DNA of 64,000 bases from Aeoliella straminimaris. Its GTDB lineage: Bacteria; Planctomycetota; Planctomycetia; Pirellulales; Lacipirellulaceae. The stretch is from assembly GCF_024054565.1 (NCBI RefSeq), contig NZ_JAMXLR010000038.1:62001-126000 (forward strand). Direction: 5' to 3'. Position 1 is the first letter of the stretch; the number at the start of each line of letters is the position of its first letter. The notes beneath the pieces were generated by a model. It had not been told where the DNA came from. It ran no database searches and saw nothing but the letters and a program-made list of their open reading frames with translations. The position numbers and the translations under genes are program-made. Below are positions 45,301 to 53,473 of the stretch, in pieces.

Positions 45301-45393
45301 CCCGAACCGACAACCGCGCTACTGCTACTAACCGCCTTCGGTTTGTTGGCCTCATGTCCGGTGGCACGTCGGGTTCACAAAGCTGATACGTAG
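42370..45393 (+). CDS. apparent fusion of two secreted dockerin/PEP-CTERM proteins
   Basis: The 1,007-aa frame starts with a signal peptide (IAFALLALAGPRLAHG). Residues 75-300 are a Gly/Thr-rich beta-helix-like region. Residues about 306-420 and 427-545 are two copies of a repeat domain shared with the gene at 47707. Then come a dockerin pair (GDYNEDGKVDIADYTVWR, ~550) and a PEP-CTERM tail (VPEPLSLQLLALLAM, ~613). Without a stop the frame continues into a second signal-like segment (ALAGLLLAFAVSAPFSQAA, ~650-675), a beta-sandwich-like part, a second dockerin (~914) and a second PEP-CTERM tail (~977). It looks like two genes joined by loss of a stop or start. Confidence 0.8.
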   Translation: MKQCSAIAWTPCAIAFALLALAGPRLAHGQFNVTWQGPNNGQWWEDSNWPPPAGGTEGVEPLAEFAEQAIIDNDTTAVVSRAADTNIDPDEGNPGGVKLGPTAGTSGGLRIVSGGTLTVDAGIYDDGIVITTTDGFVDAGQSGTGTLTVLGGGTLNSVGIRSGGESTSSINLGDSSGLTATVSTGFAELARTTRVVGPNVNFNATNGIQFTGEHTLIAEITHQTNHSALKTPALAQLGGTLRPEFNGVTPQVNDEWTLIDAGFTYGDFDALDLSALPALGPAQAYRIKRDSGGNGDLVKLAVDQLLTLVIDRESGAATITNEGSAAVAIDGYSILSPSGGLTGTWNSLANQGTAGWQEATPTANALNELSDSATLNVTGASPASVGTPYEAVFPAFGVDPDDIEFEFTLDGDVAQGLVEYTGTKVNNNLAIIVDPSTGEVQFKNDSPFDVAIDGYSIYSTSGSLNVDDSNWNSLSDAGITGWREASPVSTVASELNPDGSLLLGGFDAYEFGTLFDSMGTQDLVFEFVMEGEDTPRQGAVVYAEIIELPGDYNEDGKVDIADYTVWRNNLGSAVTLPNEGDGVTPGQVTAEDYAFWKSNFGASASAAAVSTSGVPEPLSLQLLALLAMVGACVCRTKKSALPFSASSVKHRGSALAGLLLAFAVSAPFSQAAVVIDEDFEGETGLPTGWVLVDNNPGTADPSFSILTGHDGSGGDLGQSGHIGDMIDGVPGPGQPTGGWFQAPSTVNASTSWELSFDIKFGFPAEGTADDSAIVFGDLDNRNYYTLVITEVAGNNDLLYLLNDDRQGNTDSGTPVVGTDGFASGLVENTWYSGTLTYDSVMQGLSFQLVDPATDSSLGSFATKLNGTHMVLNSTTAMFETVNPALSGDVQFGFGTLNDNGTYDNIVLETISTAPGDVDGDGVADIDDFNIIRDNFRQSASSRSDGDLTGDGFVDFYDYRQWSETQPGSVVAAVAHTIPEPTTALLLLTAFGLLASCPVARRVHKADT

Positions 45394-45479
45394 ATGCACT
45401 GATGGTGTCCGACTCAGATTCCCATTTTTCCTGCAACAAACTTTTCTTCTTTTGACTTTTCCACAGGGAGCGTAATGAA

Positions 45480-46343
45480 ATGAGCAACCGACAGCTTCGA
45501 TCGGACAAATACGGCAATTGGCTACTGCTGCTTGCCATGTTTAGCTTTCTGTCGTTGGCCCACATTGCCACTGCAGCAAACATCTTGGTTGTGGGCGGCA
45601 CCGAGGCCACCGATGATACCTTTCAAGCATTTCTTGAAGGCAAGGGACATACGGTAAGTAATACCCTGCAACCGTACGCGGGCACCACGCCCTCGGCGAT
45701 GGAACTCGACGCGGCCGACTTGGTGATCGTCAGCCGCAGCATTAATAGCGGAAACTATATCGACGACGCCGGATTGGCAGCCGCTTGGAATGCCATCGAT
45801 AAACCAATGCTGATGATGAGTAGTTACCTCATCCGCACGAGCCGCTGGGGATGGGTCGACACCACAGCAGTCAATGGCGACGTGGCAGCACCGACCGACT
45901 TCAATGCGTATCCAGCCCCCAGTCATCCGTTTGTCGACGGTCTCACGACAAGCGTCTTCCCGAGTACCTTCGATGGTGGCAATCCAATGGACATCGACTG
46001 GGGCGGCACCGCTTCGCAAGTGCCTGCTGGATCGACCGTTGTGGCTACCATGACCGTCGGTGCGGAGGCCAACGCCCTGGGAATTTTGGACATCCCCGCC
46101 GGTACCACGCTGTTTGCCGACAATGAAGGCACCGTCTCCGTAACGCCTCAGCGGCGCGTGTTCTTTCAAATGAACGACTATGCGGACGAAGATGACGTCT
46201 TTGTCCTTTCCGAGAATGGCGGCATAATCCTCGATCGCATCGTCACCTCGCTGGCAATCCCAGAGCCATCAAGCTGTACGCTCGGCCTGCTTCTGGCAGC
46301 TGGGGTGACTTCGCTGACGTTGCGACGTCGTCTCCATTCTTAA
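45480..46343 (+). CDS. secreted PEP-CTERM protein, GATase-like fold
   Basis: The 287-aa protein starts at ATG 45480, after GGGAG. It has a signal peptide (WLLLLAMFSFLSLAHIATA), then a domain beginning ILVVGGTEATDDTFQAFLEG with LDAADLVIVSRSINSGNYID, which resembles the Rossmann-like class I amidotransferase/ThuA fold, and ends with a PEP-CTERM tail (IPEPSSCTLGLLL ... RRRL). There is no dockerin. The central 657 bases are almost identical to the next gene. The function is unknown. Confidence 0.78.
   Translation: MSNRQLRSDKYGNWLLLLAMFSFLSLAHIATAANILVVGGTEATDDTFQAFLEGKGHTVSNTLQPYAGTTPSAMELDAADLVIVSRSINSGNYIDDAGLAAAWNAIDKPMLMMSSYLIRTSRWGWVDTTAVNGDVAAPTDFNAYPAPSHPFVDGLTTSVFPSTFDGGNPMDIDWGGTASQVPAGSTVVATMTVGAEANALGILDIPAGTTLFADNEGTVSVTPQRRVFFQMNDYADEDDVFVLSENGGIILDRIVTSLAIPEPSSCTLGLLLAAGVTSLTLRRRLHS
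45567..46223 (+). repeat. 657-bp duplicated segment, copy 1
   Basis: This part of the gene at 45480 is about 98% identical to 46528-47184 (roughly ten differences by eye). The offset is 961 bases. Signal peptides and C-terminal regions on both sides are unrelated, so only the mature domain is duplicated. Confidence 0.95.
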
Positions 46344-46437
46344 CAGTTGCGACTAGGGCAGCGGTGTCCGATGGAATCGGCTTGACGTTGAAATGACTGC
46401 TTTTCTTTGTATCGAAACTATTTTGGAGCGGATAAAG

Positions 46438-47520
46438 ATGAGAGAGCCGGTACACTACTCAACGAAGAGTCGATTCTATCGGATGCTCTGGATGGGCGGC
46501 CTCGTCGTGGCTGCGATGTCGCAATGGGCCACTGCAGCAAACATCTTGGTTGTGGGCGGCACCGAGGCCACCGATGATACCTTTCAAGCATTTCTCGAAG
46601 GCAAGGGACATACGATAAGCAATACCCTGCAACCGTACGCGGGCACCACGCCCTCGGCGATGGAACTCGACGCGGCCGACTTGGTGATCGTCAGCCGCAG
46701 CATTAATAGCGGAAACTATATCGACGACGCCGGATTGGCAGCCGCTTGGAATGCCATCGATAAACCAATGCTGCTGATGAGTAGTTACCTCATCCGCACG
46801 AGCCGCTGGGGCTGGGTCGACACCACAGCAGTCAATGGCGACGTGGCAGCACCGACCGACTTCAATGCGTATCCAGCCCCCAGTCATCCGTTTGTCGACG
46901 GTCTCACGACAAGCGTCTTCCCGAGTACCTTCGATGGCGGCAATCCAATGGACATCGACTGGGGCGGCACCGCTTCGCAAGTGCCTGCTGGATCGACCGT
47001 TGTGGCCACAATGACCGTCGGTGCGGAGGCCAACGCCCTGGGAATTTTGGACATCCCCGCCGGTACCACGCTGTTTGCCGACAATGAAGGCACCGTCTCC
47101 GTAACGCCTCAGCGGCGCGTGTTCTTTCAAATGAACGACTATGTAGACGAAGATGACGTCTTTGTCCTTTCCGAGAATGGCGGCGCCATTTTGAACAACA
47201 TCCTAAATGAACTCTCTGACAATCCCATCGTGCCTGGAGACGTAAACGGGAATGGAATTGTTGACATTGATGACTACTACATCATTGAGGATCACTTTCA
47301 ACAAAACGTTACCATGCGATCTGAAGGCGATCTAAACAACGACGGAATAGTCGATTTTACTGATTTCAGACAATGGAAAAGCAACCGCACCGATGTGGGC
47401 AGCGGCAACCTCTCGGACTCAACGATCCCTGAACCCAGTGGCTTGACGATCATCGCCTTCTTGGGAGCAGGGATTGCCGTTGCCGCACGCGCCCGTAGCA
47501 GGCCTGCCCAAAAACGATAG
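46438..47520 (+). CDS. secreted dockerin/PEP-CTERM paralogue
   Basis: The 360-aa protein starts at ATG 46438, with GGAG nine bases upstream. It has its own signal peptide (LWMGGLVVAAMSQWATA), the same central domain as the gene before it, then a dockerin-like pair (GDVNGNGIVDIDDYYI and GDLNNDGIVDFTDFRQWK) and a PEP-CTERM tail (IPEPSGLTIIAFLGAGIAVA). The domain shows only a few amino-acid changes against its twin. The dockerin is an addition that the first copy lacks. Confidence 0.8.
   Translation: MREPVHYSTKSRFYRMLWMGGLVVAAMSQWATAANILVVGGTEATDDTFQAFLEGKGHTISNTLQPYAGTTPSAMELDAADLVIVSRSINSGNYIDDAGLAAAWNAIDKPMLLMSSYLIRTSRWGWVDTTAVNGDVAAPTDFNAYPAPSHPFVDGLTTSVFPSTFDGGNPMDIDWGGTASQVPAGSTVVATMTVGAEANALGILDIPAGTTLFADNEGTVSVTPQRRVFFQMNDYVDEDDVFVLSENGGAILNNILNELSDNPIVPGDVNGNGIVDIDDYYIIEDHFQQNVTMRSEGDLNNDGIVDFTDFRQWKSNRTDVGSGNLSDSTIPEPSGLTIIAFLGAGIAVAARARSRPAQKR
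46528..47184 (+). repeat. 657-bp duplicated segment, copy 2
   Basis: This is the second copy of the near-identical segment, within the gene at 46438. The joins at both ends are sharp: the bases before 46528 and after 47184 have no match in the first gene. Confidence 0.95.
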
Positions 47521-47706
47521 ACTTTGGCCGCCATCTACCGCGTATAGCCGTGTGTGGCCTAGCGGTGAGATACATGACAGGTCAATCCGCTTCCCCGCCA
47601 ACTGGAATCATTGGCGCCGCTATCTTAAGGCCCAGCGATCCAGCACTCAGAAGCCAAAGAGATCACAGCATCACCGAAGAGGCACCGGAGAGAGAGAGAG
47701 CAGCCG

Positions 47707-50235
47707 ATGAGAGTCGCCCCTACGTTCTATATTGTTCTGAGTCTCGTAATCCATTGCACGATATTGGGATCGGTACTTTCCCAGAAAGCCACGGCCCAGA
47801 TCGCGGCGTCCCCTATCCCTGGGATATCTGTCGAAATTGCCGATGTCATTCAACTACCCGATACTCGCAACCTGGGTGCCGAGGAACAGTCGGAGGACAA
47901 TCGAGTCAACGACAGCAAGGCTCGCATCAACTTCATGCGCGAACTGCCTGACAGCACGGGGCGATGGTTCGTCAACGACCTGCGTGGCGATCTATACCTG
48001 GTTGATTCCAATTCCAATACATCGCAGCCGTTCCTGAACCTCCGATCGGAATTCTCCCGCTTTCGCTACGGTCCAAGCGGCCTTTCCACCGGGCTGCTCA
48101 GTGTGACTCCCCACCCCGAGTATGCCGCCAACGGCAAGTTCTATACCCTGCATTCGGAGACGTTCAGCGGATCGCCCACGCCAGACTTCGTCGCACAAGG
48201 AAACGCCGGCAACATCAACGGCGGCAGCGCCAACCATGTCGTGCTAACCGAGTGGACAGCCACCGACCCGAGCTCCGATAGTTGGGCAGGAAGCCACACG
48301 GAAATGATGAGAATCGCTGCCCCTTCAGGCTTCTTGCACGCACACGGCGATGTGGCCTTCAACCCGGTGGCTGAACCAGGCGACGAGGACTACGGCCTGC
48401 TGTACGTGGGAGGAGGCGACTACGGCTACGACGCCTATTCCCGTGGCGATCCCCAAGCCCAGCGGCTCGATTCCATCTACGGCAAGATCCTCCGCATCGA
48501 CCCTGCTGGCAACAACAGCGCAAACGGCAATTACGGCGTACCCACGAGCAATCCTTATGCTGCGGACGGCAACGCAGACACGGCAGACGAGATCTACGCG
48601 TCTGGTCTTCGTAACGCCCATCGCTTGATGTGGGATCAACAGACGGGCGTCATGTATACAACTGATATTGGTCAAGGGCGCATTGAGGAGATCAACATCG
48701 TTCGGTCTGGCGAAAACTACGGCTGGTCCGAGCGTGAAGGAACGTTCGAGTATCTTGGTGGAAACGTGGGACCACTGCCCGGCAATGATGCGATATTCGG
48801 TTACACCTACCCTGTTGTACAGTACGACCATGACGAGGGCAACGCCATCGCAGGTGGGTTTGTCTACCGCGGCACACAATTGCCCGAACTATACGGCAAG
48901 TTTGTCTTTGGAGACATTGTCAATGGGCGCGTCTTCTATAGCGACGTCGCCGAAATGGATACGGCCGACGACGGCGACCCCGCCACAACAGCCGACATTT
49001 ATGAGTTGTTCCTCACTCGCAATGGCGCACCTACCACGCTGGAGGACCTGATCCTGGCGGACCGTGGGACAGGAACGTTGCCGAATGGTCGACACGATCT
49101 CAGATTCGGACAGACCTCGGATGGAGAAGTGTACTTGATGACGAAGCAGGACGGCTGGATTCGACAACTTGTCGGCGATGGTCCACCATCCCAGTTGGTA
49201 CTCTCTGTCGACCGTGCCACCGGCACAGCAACGATGCGCAACAGCAGTGGCAGTGCCGTCGACATTCAAGGGTACTCCATCTTGTCGGCCTCTGGATCGT
49301 TGGGGCCGGACAACGCGACCTGGAACAGCTTCTCCGACCAATTACTCCCAGATTGGAACGAGTCGGTAGCAACGTCCGCTGAACTCGATGAGGCGAGTTC
49401 TGGAGAGGCACTGTCCTTCGCCGATTCCCAACAGCGATCGATCGGTACTCCCTACCAGCCCGCCTACTCATCTTTTGGCACCACAGGGCCGGAAGACCTT
49501 CAGTTCACCTACATCGAAGCTGCCACCCAGCAGCAGGTGACTGGGCTCATCGAGTACACTGGCATCGACGAAACGAACAATCTTGTCCTCACGGTCGATC
49601 CAACAACAGGCCTGGCACGGCTTTCGAATCCCTCTCCTTTTGATGTTTCCATTGACGGATACTCCGTCGATTCCTTTGAAGGTTCTCTTCAGCCTGGAGA
49701 TGGCAACTGGAATAGCCTCTCGGATCAGTCGCAAGCGGGCTGGCGAGAGGTGCTGACAGAGACGACGGCGATCTCCGAACTCAACCCGGATTCCGACTTG
49801 TTTCTCGCCAGCGGCTCCGAGATCGAACTGGGAACGTTCTTTCTGGTTGGTGGCGAGCAAGATCTGGAATTCAACTTTCTTCTCGCCGACGAGGAGACCG
49901 CCCGGCTGGGAGTTGTGCTGTACCAGCAACTTGGAATTTCAGGGGACTACAACAATGATGGCGAGGTGAACATCGCCGACTACACGGTCTGGCGGAATCA
50001 TCTTGGATCGAACTTTCAGTTGCCCAATGAGGGGGGAGCCACACCGGGCCAGGTCACGGTGGAGGACTACGCACTTTGGAAATCGAACTTTGGCCAAACG
50101 ACAAACTCTGCAGCAACATCAAGGGCAAGAGTGCCCGAGCCGTCGACCCTAGCGGCGATGTCACTCTCATTGTTATTACTTGCCGCACGATTTCGCCTCG
50201 GCACAGCCCCAGCTAATTGTGAAAACGTCGCCTAG
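47707..50235 (+). CDS. PQQ-type sugar dehydrogenase-like, dockerin/PEP-CTERM
   Basis: The 842-aa protein has a signal peptide (VLSLVIHCTILGSVLSQKATA). Residues 35-490 form a glucose/sorbosone dehydrogenase-like propeller: LHAHGDVAFNPV, YGKILRIDPAG, YASGLRNAHRLMWD, GQGRIEEINIV and NYGWSEREGTFE. Residues about 497-620 and 624-740 are two copies of the repeat domain seen in the gene at 42370. A dockerin (GDYNNDGEVNIADYTVWR) and PEP-CTERM tail (VPEPSTLAAMSLSLLLL) end it. It probably oxidises sugars or aldehydes outside the cell; PQQ dependence is inferred from the family. Confidence 0.85.
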   Translation: MRVAPTFYIVLSLVIHCTILGSVLSQKATAQIAASPIPGISVEIADVIQLPDTRNLGAEEQSEDNRVNDSKARINFMRELPDSTGRWFVNDLRGDLYLVDSNSNTSQPFLNLRSEFSRFRYGPSGLSTGLLSVTPHPEYAANGKFYTLHSETFSGSPTPDFVAQGNAGNINGGSANHVVLTEWTATDPSSDSWAGSHTEMMRIAAPSGFLHAHGDVAFNPVAEPGDEDYGLLYVGGGDYGYDAYSRGDPQAQRLDSIYGKILRIDPAGNNSANGNYGVPTSNPYAADGNADTADEIYASGLRNAHRLMWDQQTGVMYTTDIGQGRIEEINIVRSGENYGWSEREGTFEYLGGNVGPLPGNDAIFGYTYPVVQYDHDEGNAIAGGFVYRGTQLPELYGKFVFGDIVNGRVFYSDVAEMDTADDGDPATTADIYELFLTRNGAPTTLEDLILADRGTGTLPNGRHDLRFGQTSDGEVYLMTKQDGWIRQLVGDGPPSQLVLSVDRATGTATMRNSSGSAVDIQGYSILSASGSLGPDNATWNSFSDQLLPDWNESVATSAELDEASSGEALSFADSQQRSIGTPYQPAYSSFGTTGPEDLQFTYIEAATQQQVTGLIEYTGIDETNNLVLTVDPTTGLARLSNPSPFDVSIDGYSVDSFEGSLQPGDGNWNSLSDQSQAGWREVLTETTAISELNPDSDLFLASGSEIELGTFFLVGGEQDLEFNFLLADEETARLGVVLYQQLGISGDYNNDGEVNIADYTVWRNHLGSNFQLPNEGGATPGQVTVEDYALWKSNFGQTTNSAATSRARVPEPSTLAAMSLSLLLLAARFRLGTAPANCENVA

Positions 50236-50615
50236 AACTGGACTCTTCGACATTCCACAGAGGGCAATAGGGGAGTGGTTTTTCCCCTAGAGAAGCAGCG
50301 TCCGGCGTGACTTCCAACGCAGCCGAAGGGGTAATTTCCGCATTGCCTGGACGACAGCTCCCATTTGGCTCGACGACCGTCGGCCAACACGATAAGTTCT
50401 AACTTGGTCCTAAATTGTGACCGCTTTTCATGTACTTACTTGTCAACACTTCGTCGCCCACGCCCGGCCAGCCAATCGAGGCATGTGACGCGACAACAAA
50501 CCGCCTTATCCAGAAACGCTTCGCATTTCTCCGTCTTTCAACGGACACGTTGCGAACTAAAACCGACCTTTCTTGGCTCTGTTCCTGACCACAGTTCAAG
50601 CGGGAAACTTTCACT
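50236..50615. other. intergenic, weak hairpin
   Basis: Between the dehydrogenase and DUF1559 genes there is a 7-bp hairpin (TAGGGGA with TCCCCTA, 50268-50289) without a T run after it. Nothing else is recognisable in this 380-base stretch. Confidence 0.35.
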
Positions 50616-51689
50616 ATGCTCATCGCCAAAAAGCCCCAGCTCGGTATTACCCCCCTGGGACAACGACGAACAGCCGGATTCACACTTGTCGAACTCCTCG
50701 TGGTCATCGCCATCATTGGGATACTCGTGGCGCTGCTGCTACCGGCAGTTCAGGCCGCTCGCGAGGCGGCCCGACGCAGCCAGTGCATGAACAATCTAAA
50801 GCAGATGGCGCTGGCACTGCACAACCATCATGACACAATTGGAGCTTTGCCAGCAGGCGCTGTCATGAGTGGTAGCGCGGGTATCGGCTCGCTCAACTAC
50901 CACAACGGCTGGACTCGTGAAATCATGCCGTTCTCCGAGGACGCAGCTTTGGCCGATTTGTATGATCCGGACATTGCGGTCACCCATCGAACCGATCCTG
51001 GGGCCAAAGCGTTCCGCGAAACCCAGGTGCCCATGTATACCTGCCCTTCCGATTTGCCGATGGTCCTCGCGAATCCATCCAGCGGTCCTGGAAATTCAAT
51101 TCTCTTCATGACCTCGTCCTACAAAGGAAATGCAGGGCGTGGTGATGGATTTGTCACCTGGTACTTGCTCGAAGACTTGCCCGAGAAGTCCCGCGGTAAA
51201 GGCACGGGATGCATTTGGGGATGGCGTGGCCCGCTGCACGCCGTGGCCATGGATAATAGTGTCTCGCTGCGTCCTGAGAAGTTCAAAAGCATCAGCGATG
51301 GCTTGACTCACACGCTGTTGGTTGCCGAGGGCGCCAACCGCTATCAACCCCGTCGTCCCTACTGGGCTTATACCTGGGGAAACTGCTTGCTCTCCCAACC
51401 CACCGCTCAACCGCGAACCCTGCTTGGCGACTATGAAGCCTGCACCGCCCTGCCCGAAGACAACAATGGGCAGTCGCAGTTCACTCCACTCTCCGGCCGG
51501 TCACGACGTGCTTGTATGTCCGGATGGTATGCGTTCCACCCGGGCGGCATGAATGGCGCGATGTGTGATGGCTCTGTCGACTACATTTCGTTCGATATGG
51601 ACTTGCATGTCTTCTCCTGCATGGGCAGCATCGCGGGCCAGGATGGAGAGAATATTGCGGACCAGGTTAGCACGGGTGGCCGTCGCTGA
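50616..51689 (+). CDS. DUF1559 prepilin-like protein
   Basis: The 357-aa protein has a type IV prepilin leader and N-terminal helix ([20 protein letters not shown]) at residues 27-50, followed by the planctomycete DUF1559 pattern ([27 protein letters not shown]) and the C-terminal H-x-GG...DG motif ([19 protein letters not shown]). It is processed by prepilin peptidase and inserted in or across the membrane. Such genes are numerous in planctomycetes and their role is unsettled. It sits next to a lipoprotein gene. Confidence 0.9.
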   Translation: MLIAKKPQLGITPLGQRRTAGFTLVELLVVIAIIGILVALLLPAVQAAREAARRSQCMNNLKQMALALHNHHDTIGALPAGAVMSGSAGIGSLNYHNGWTREIMPFSEDAALADLYDPDIAVTHRTDPGAKAFRETQVPMYTCPSDLPMVLANPSSGPGNSILFMTSSYKGNAGRGDGFVTWYLLEDLPEKSRGKGTGCIWGWRGPLHAVAMDNSVSLRPEKFKSISDGLTHTLLVAEGANRYQPRRPYWAYTWGNCLLSQPTAQPRTLLGDYEACTALPEDNNGQSQFTPLSGRSRRACMSGWYAFHPGGMNGAMCDGSVDYISFDMDLHVFSCMGSIAGQDGENIADQVSTGGRR

Positions 51690-51742
51690 TAGCCCTATTA
51701 CTCCATGACGTTTTGCCGCTGACGGAAGAGGTTCAGAGCACT

Positions 51743-52153
51743 ATGCGGGCAGTTTCGTTTCTTGCGTTTAGTGTGATCGCCGTGATCACTTTTGTCGGGT
51801 GTAACAGCGGAGAGACGCTGGCACCCGTCGCTGGGCATGTCACTCTGGACGGAGTTCCGTTGGCAGACGCACAGGTCATCTTCTACCCGATCGACGATGG
51901 TGGCATGCGCGCCTTTGCAGGATTCGCAAACGAACAAGGTGTTTACGAACTCAGCGAGGCCGGTGCCGATTCACCGGGTGTGCCACCAGGCAAGTACCGG
52001 GTGTCGATCAGTACTGCCGTTCCCAGGGGACAGATCGACGAGCTGACGCCGATCCCTCGCGAAAAGGTGCCTGCAAAGTATCGGGATGGAGCCTTGGAGT
52101 ACGAAGTTCCAGCTAGCGGAACTTCGGACGCCGACTTCAACCTTGAAACATAG
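51743..52153 (+). CDS. lipoprotein with carboxypeptidase-regulatory-like domain
   Basis: The 136-aa protein starts at ATG 51743. A hydrophobic leader ends in the lipobox FVGC, so Cys17 is likely lipidated. The mature part reads LAPVAGHVTLDGVPLADAQVIFYPI and PGKYRVSIST, typical of a transthyretin-like/carboxypeptidase regulatory beta sandwich. This gene type commonly follows a DUF1559 gene in planctomycetes, so the two are probably co-transcribed. Confidence 0.82.
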   Translation: MRAVSFLAFSVIAVITFVGCNSGETLAPVAGHVTLDGVPLADAQVIFYPIDDGGMRAFAGFANEQGVYELSEAGADSPGVPPGKYRVSISTAVPRGQIDELTPIPREKVPAKYRDGALEYEVPASGTSDADFNLET

Positions 52154-52319
52154 CACTCACTACCGATCAAACGGGCGGGTCGTTCGAGAGCGAGAGTTCA
52201 GAATATCACTCTGCTGGCAACCACAAGCAAGTCAGTGCGTGGATCGTATAAGCAGAGTCACCCGGGGCAGCGCGCCGCATTCGGACTTGCTCATTCTATG
52301 CAGGTCTATCACCCCGGCT

Positions 52320-53432
52320 TCATCGCCGACCCTTGGCTCCCAAGACAATAGCCACCACGCCACACGAGAAAACATCCCAGGTGGCGGGTTCAGGCACGGC
52401 GTGCAAGCCGCTTTCAGCGGTCGCCGCAGCGACTCCGCCGAAATTGTTCGTCCATAGTTCGTAGTCACCAATATCTACCACCTCCGAACCGGAATCCGCA
52501 CTCCCCGCGGCCAGTGCGTCATCTGGTCCCCCCAAGTTGTTTCGCCACGTGGTGTAGTCCGCGATATCCACCAGCCCGTCACCGTTGAAGTCCCCAGGTG
52601 GAGCAGATGTCGATGACTCGATGGCCAGGTTAGTGAAGAACAACTCTCGCTCGCCAGTCGGGCTGACAATTCCATCCCCACTGGTATTGCCCGTGAGCGT
52701 AAACTGAACGGATGCCGGAACACCCGCTTTGAGGTCGACACCGAACGCCTGGCCATCTAGCACTACGCTTCCCACGCCACTCGAGGTCAGAGCAAACGCA
52801 AAGCTGGCCCCGTCGCTGGTATCGGTAGGAGAAATTCCAGTCGTTGCTTTGCCGTTGGCGTCCAATATCTCCCAACTGTAAAGCGCCCCCTGTGGACTCG
52901 CACCAGCTTGGGCGGTCAACGTCGCGGCGCCTTCGGCATCGCGGAGGGTAAAGATGACAAATGGATATTGCGTATTGTCGCGGGCGTCGAGCTTGGCGGG
53001 ACTATCGAAGTCGAAGGAGAAGGTGTCACCCACCAGCATCGGATTGGCAAAGGATCGTGTAGCACTTGCGGTCAAGTACCCTGTTGCCTGCCCGTTGGTA
53101 AGCCCAAACGCTGGCGAACCCAAATCATTGAAGGCACTTGGGCCAAAGTCGAGCCCATCGATAAAGTGATTCAGCCGCCCGTATGGAGACACGGCAGGCA
53201 GGTGGTATCCGCCGGCGAAATCCCAGGGCCCGAAGCCAGTGCCTCCATTATCGTCGCCGGGCGGGTTTTCGCCCGCTGTTGGATTGAGCCCCAGCCAGGA
53301 TCCATCAGGATTGTAAGCATAGGCCACATCAACAGCATGGTCGGAGGCAATCACTTCTGCCCTCGACTGTGATTCTATGCTACCAATACACGTGACAAGG
53401 AGCAGGATTTGCAGATTTCGAATTTCGGACAT
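52320..53432 (-). CDS. secreted dockerin/PEP-CTERM protein
   Basis: The 370-aa protein has a signal peptide (LQILLLVTCIGSIESQSRA), a beta-sandwich mature part with no named domain (FSFDFDSPAKLDARDNTQY), a dockerin-type pair (GDFNGDGLVDIADYTTWR, VVDIGDYELWTNNFGG) near residue 285, and a PEP-CTERM tail (VPEPATWDVFSCGVVAIVLG). The middle resembles carbohydrate-binding or LamG-like domains only in overall look. It stands on the minus strand, facing the lipoprotein gene. Confidence 0.78.
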   Translation of the reverse strand: MSEIRNLQILLLVTCIGSIESQSRAEVIASDHAVDVAYAYNPDGSWLGLNPTAGENPPGDDNGGTGFGPWDFAGGYHLPAVSPYGRLNHFIDGLDFGPSAFNDLGSPAFGLTNGQATGYLTASATRSFANPMLVGDTFSFDFDSPAKLDARDNTQYPFVIFTLRDAEGAATLTAQAGASPQGALYSWEILDANGKATTGISPTDTSDGASFAFALTSSGVGSVVLDGQAFGVDLKAGVPASVQFTLTGNTSGDGIVSPTGERELFFTNLAIESSTSAPPGDFNGDGLVDIADYTTWRNNLGGPDDALAAGSADSGSEVVDIGDYELWTNNFGGVAAATAESGLHAVPEPATWDVFSCGVVAIVLGAKGRR

Positions 53433-53473
53433 TTATCACAGGGTGTGAATTCAAGAGAAGTGCAGATGCCGAA

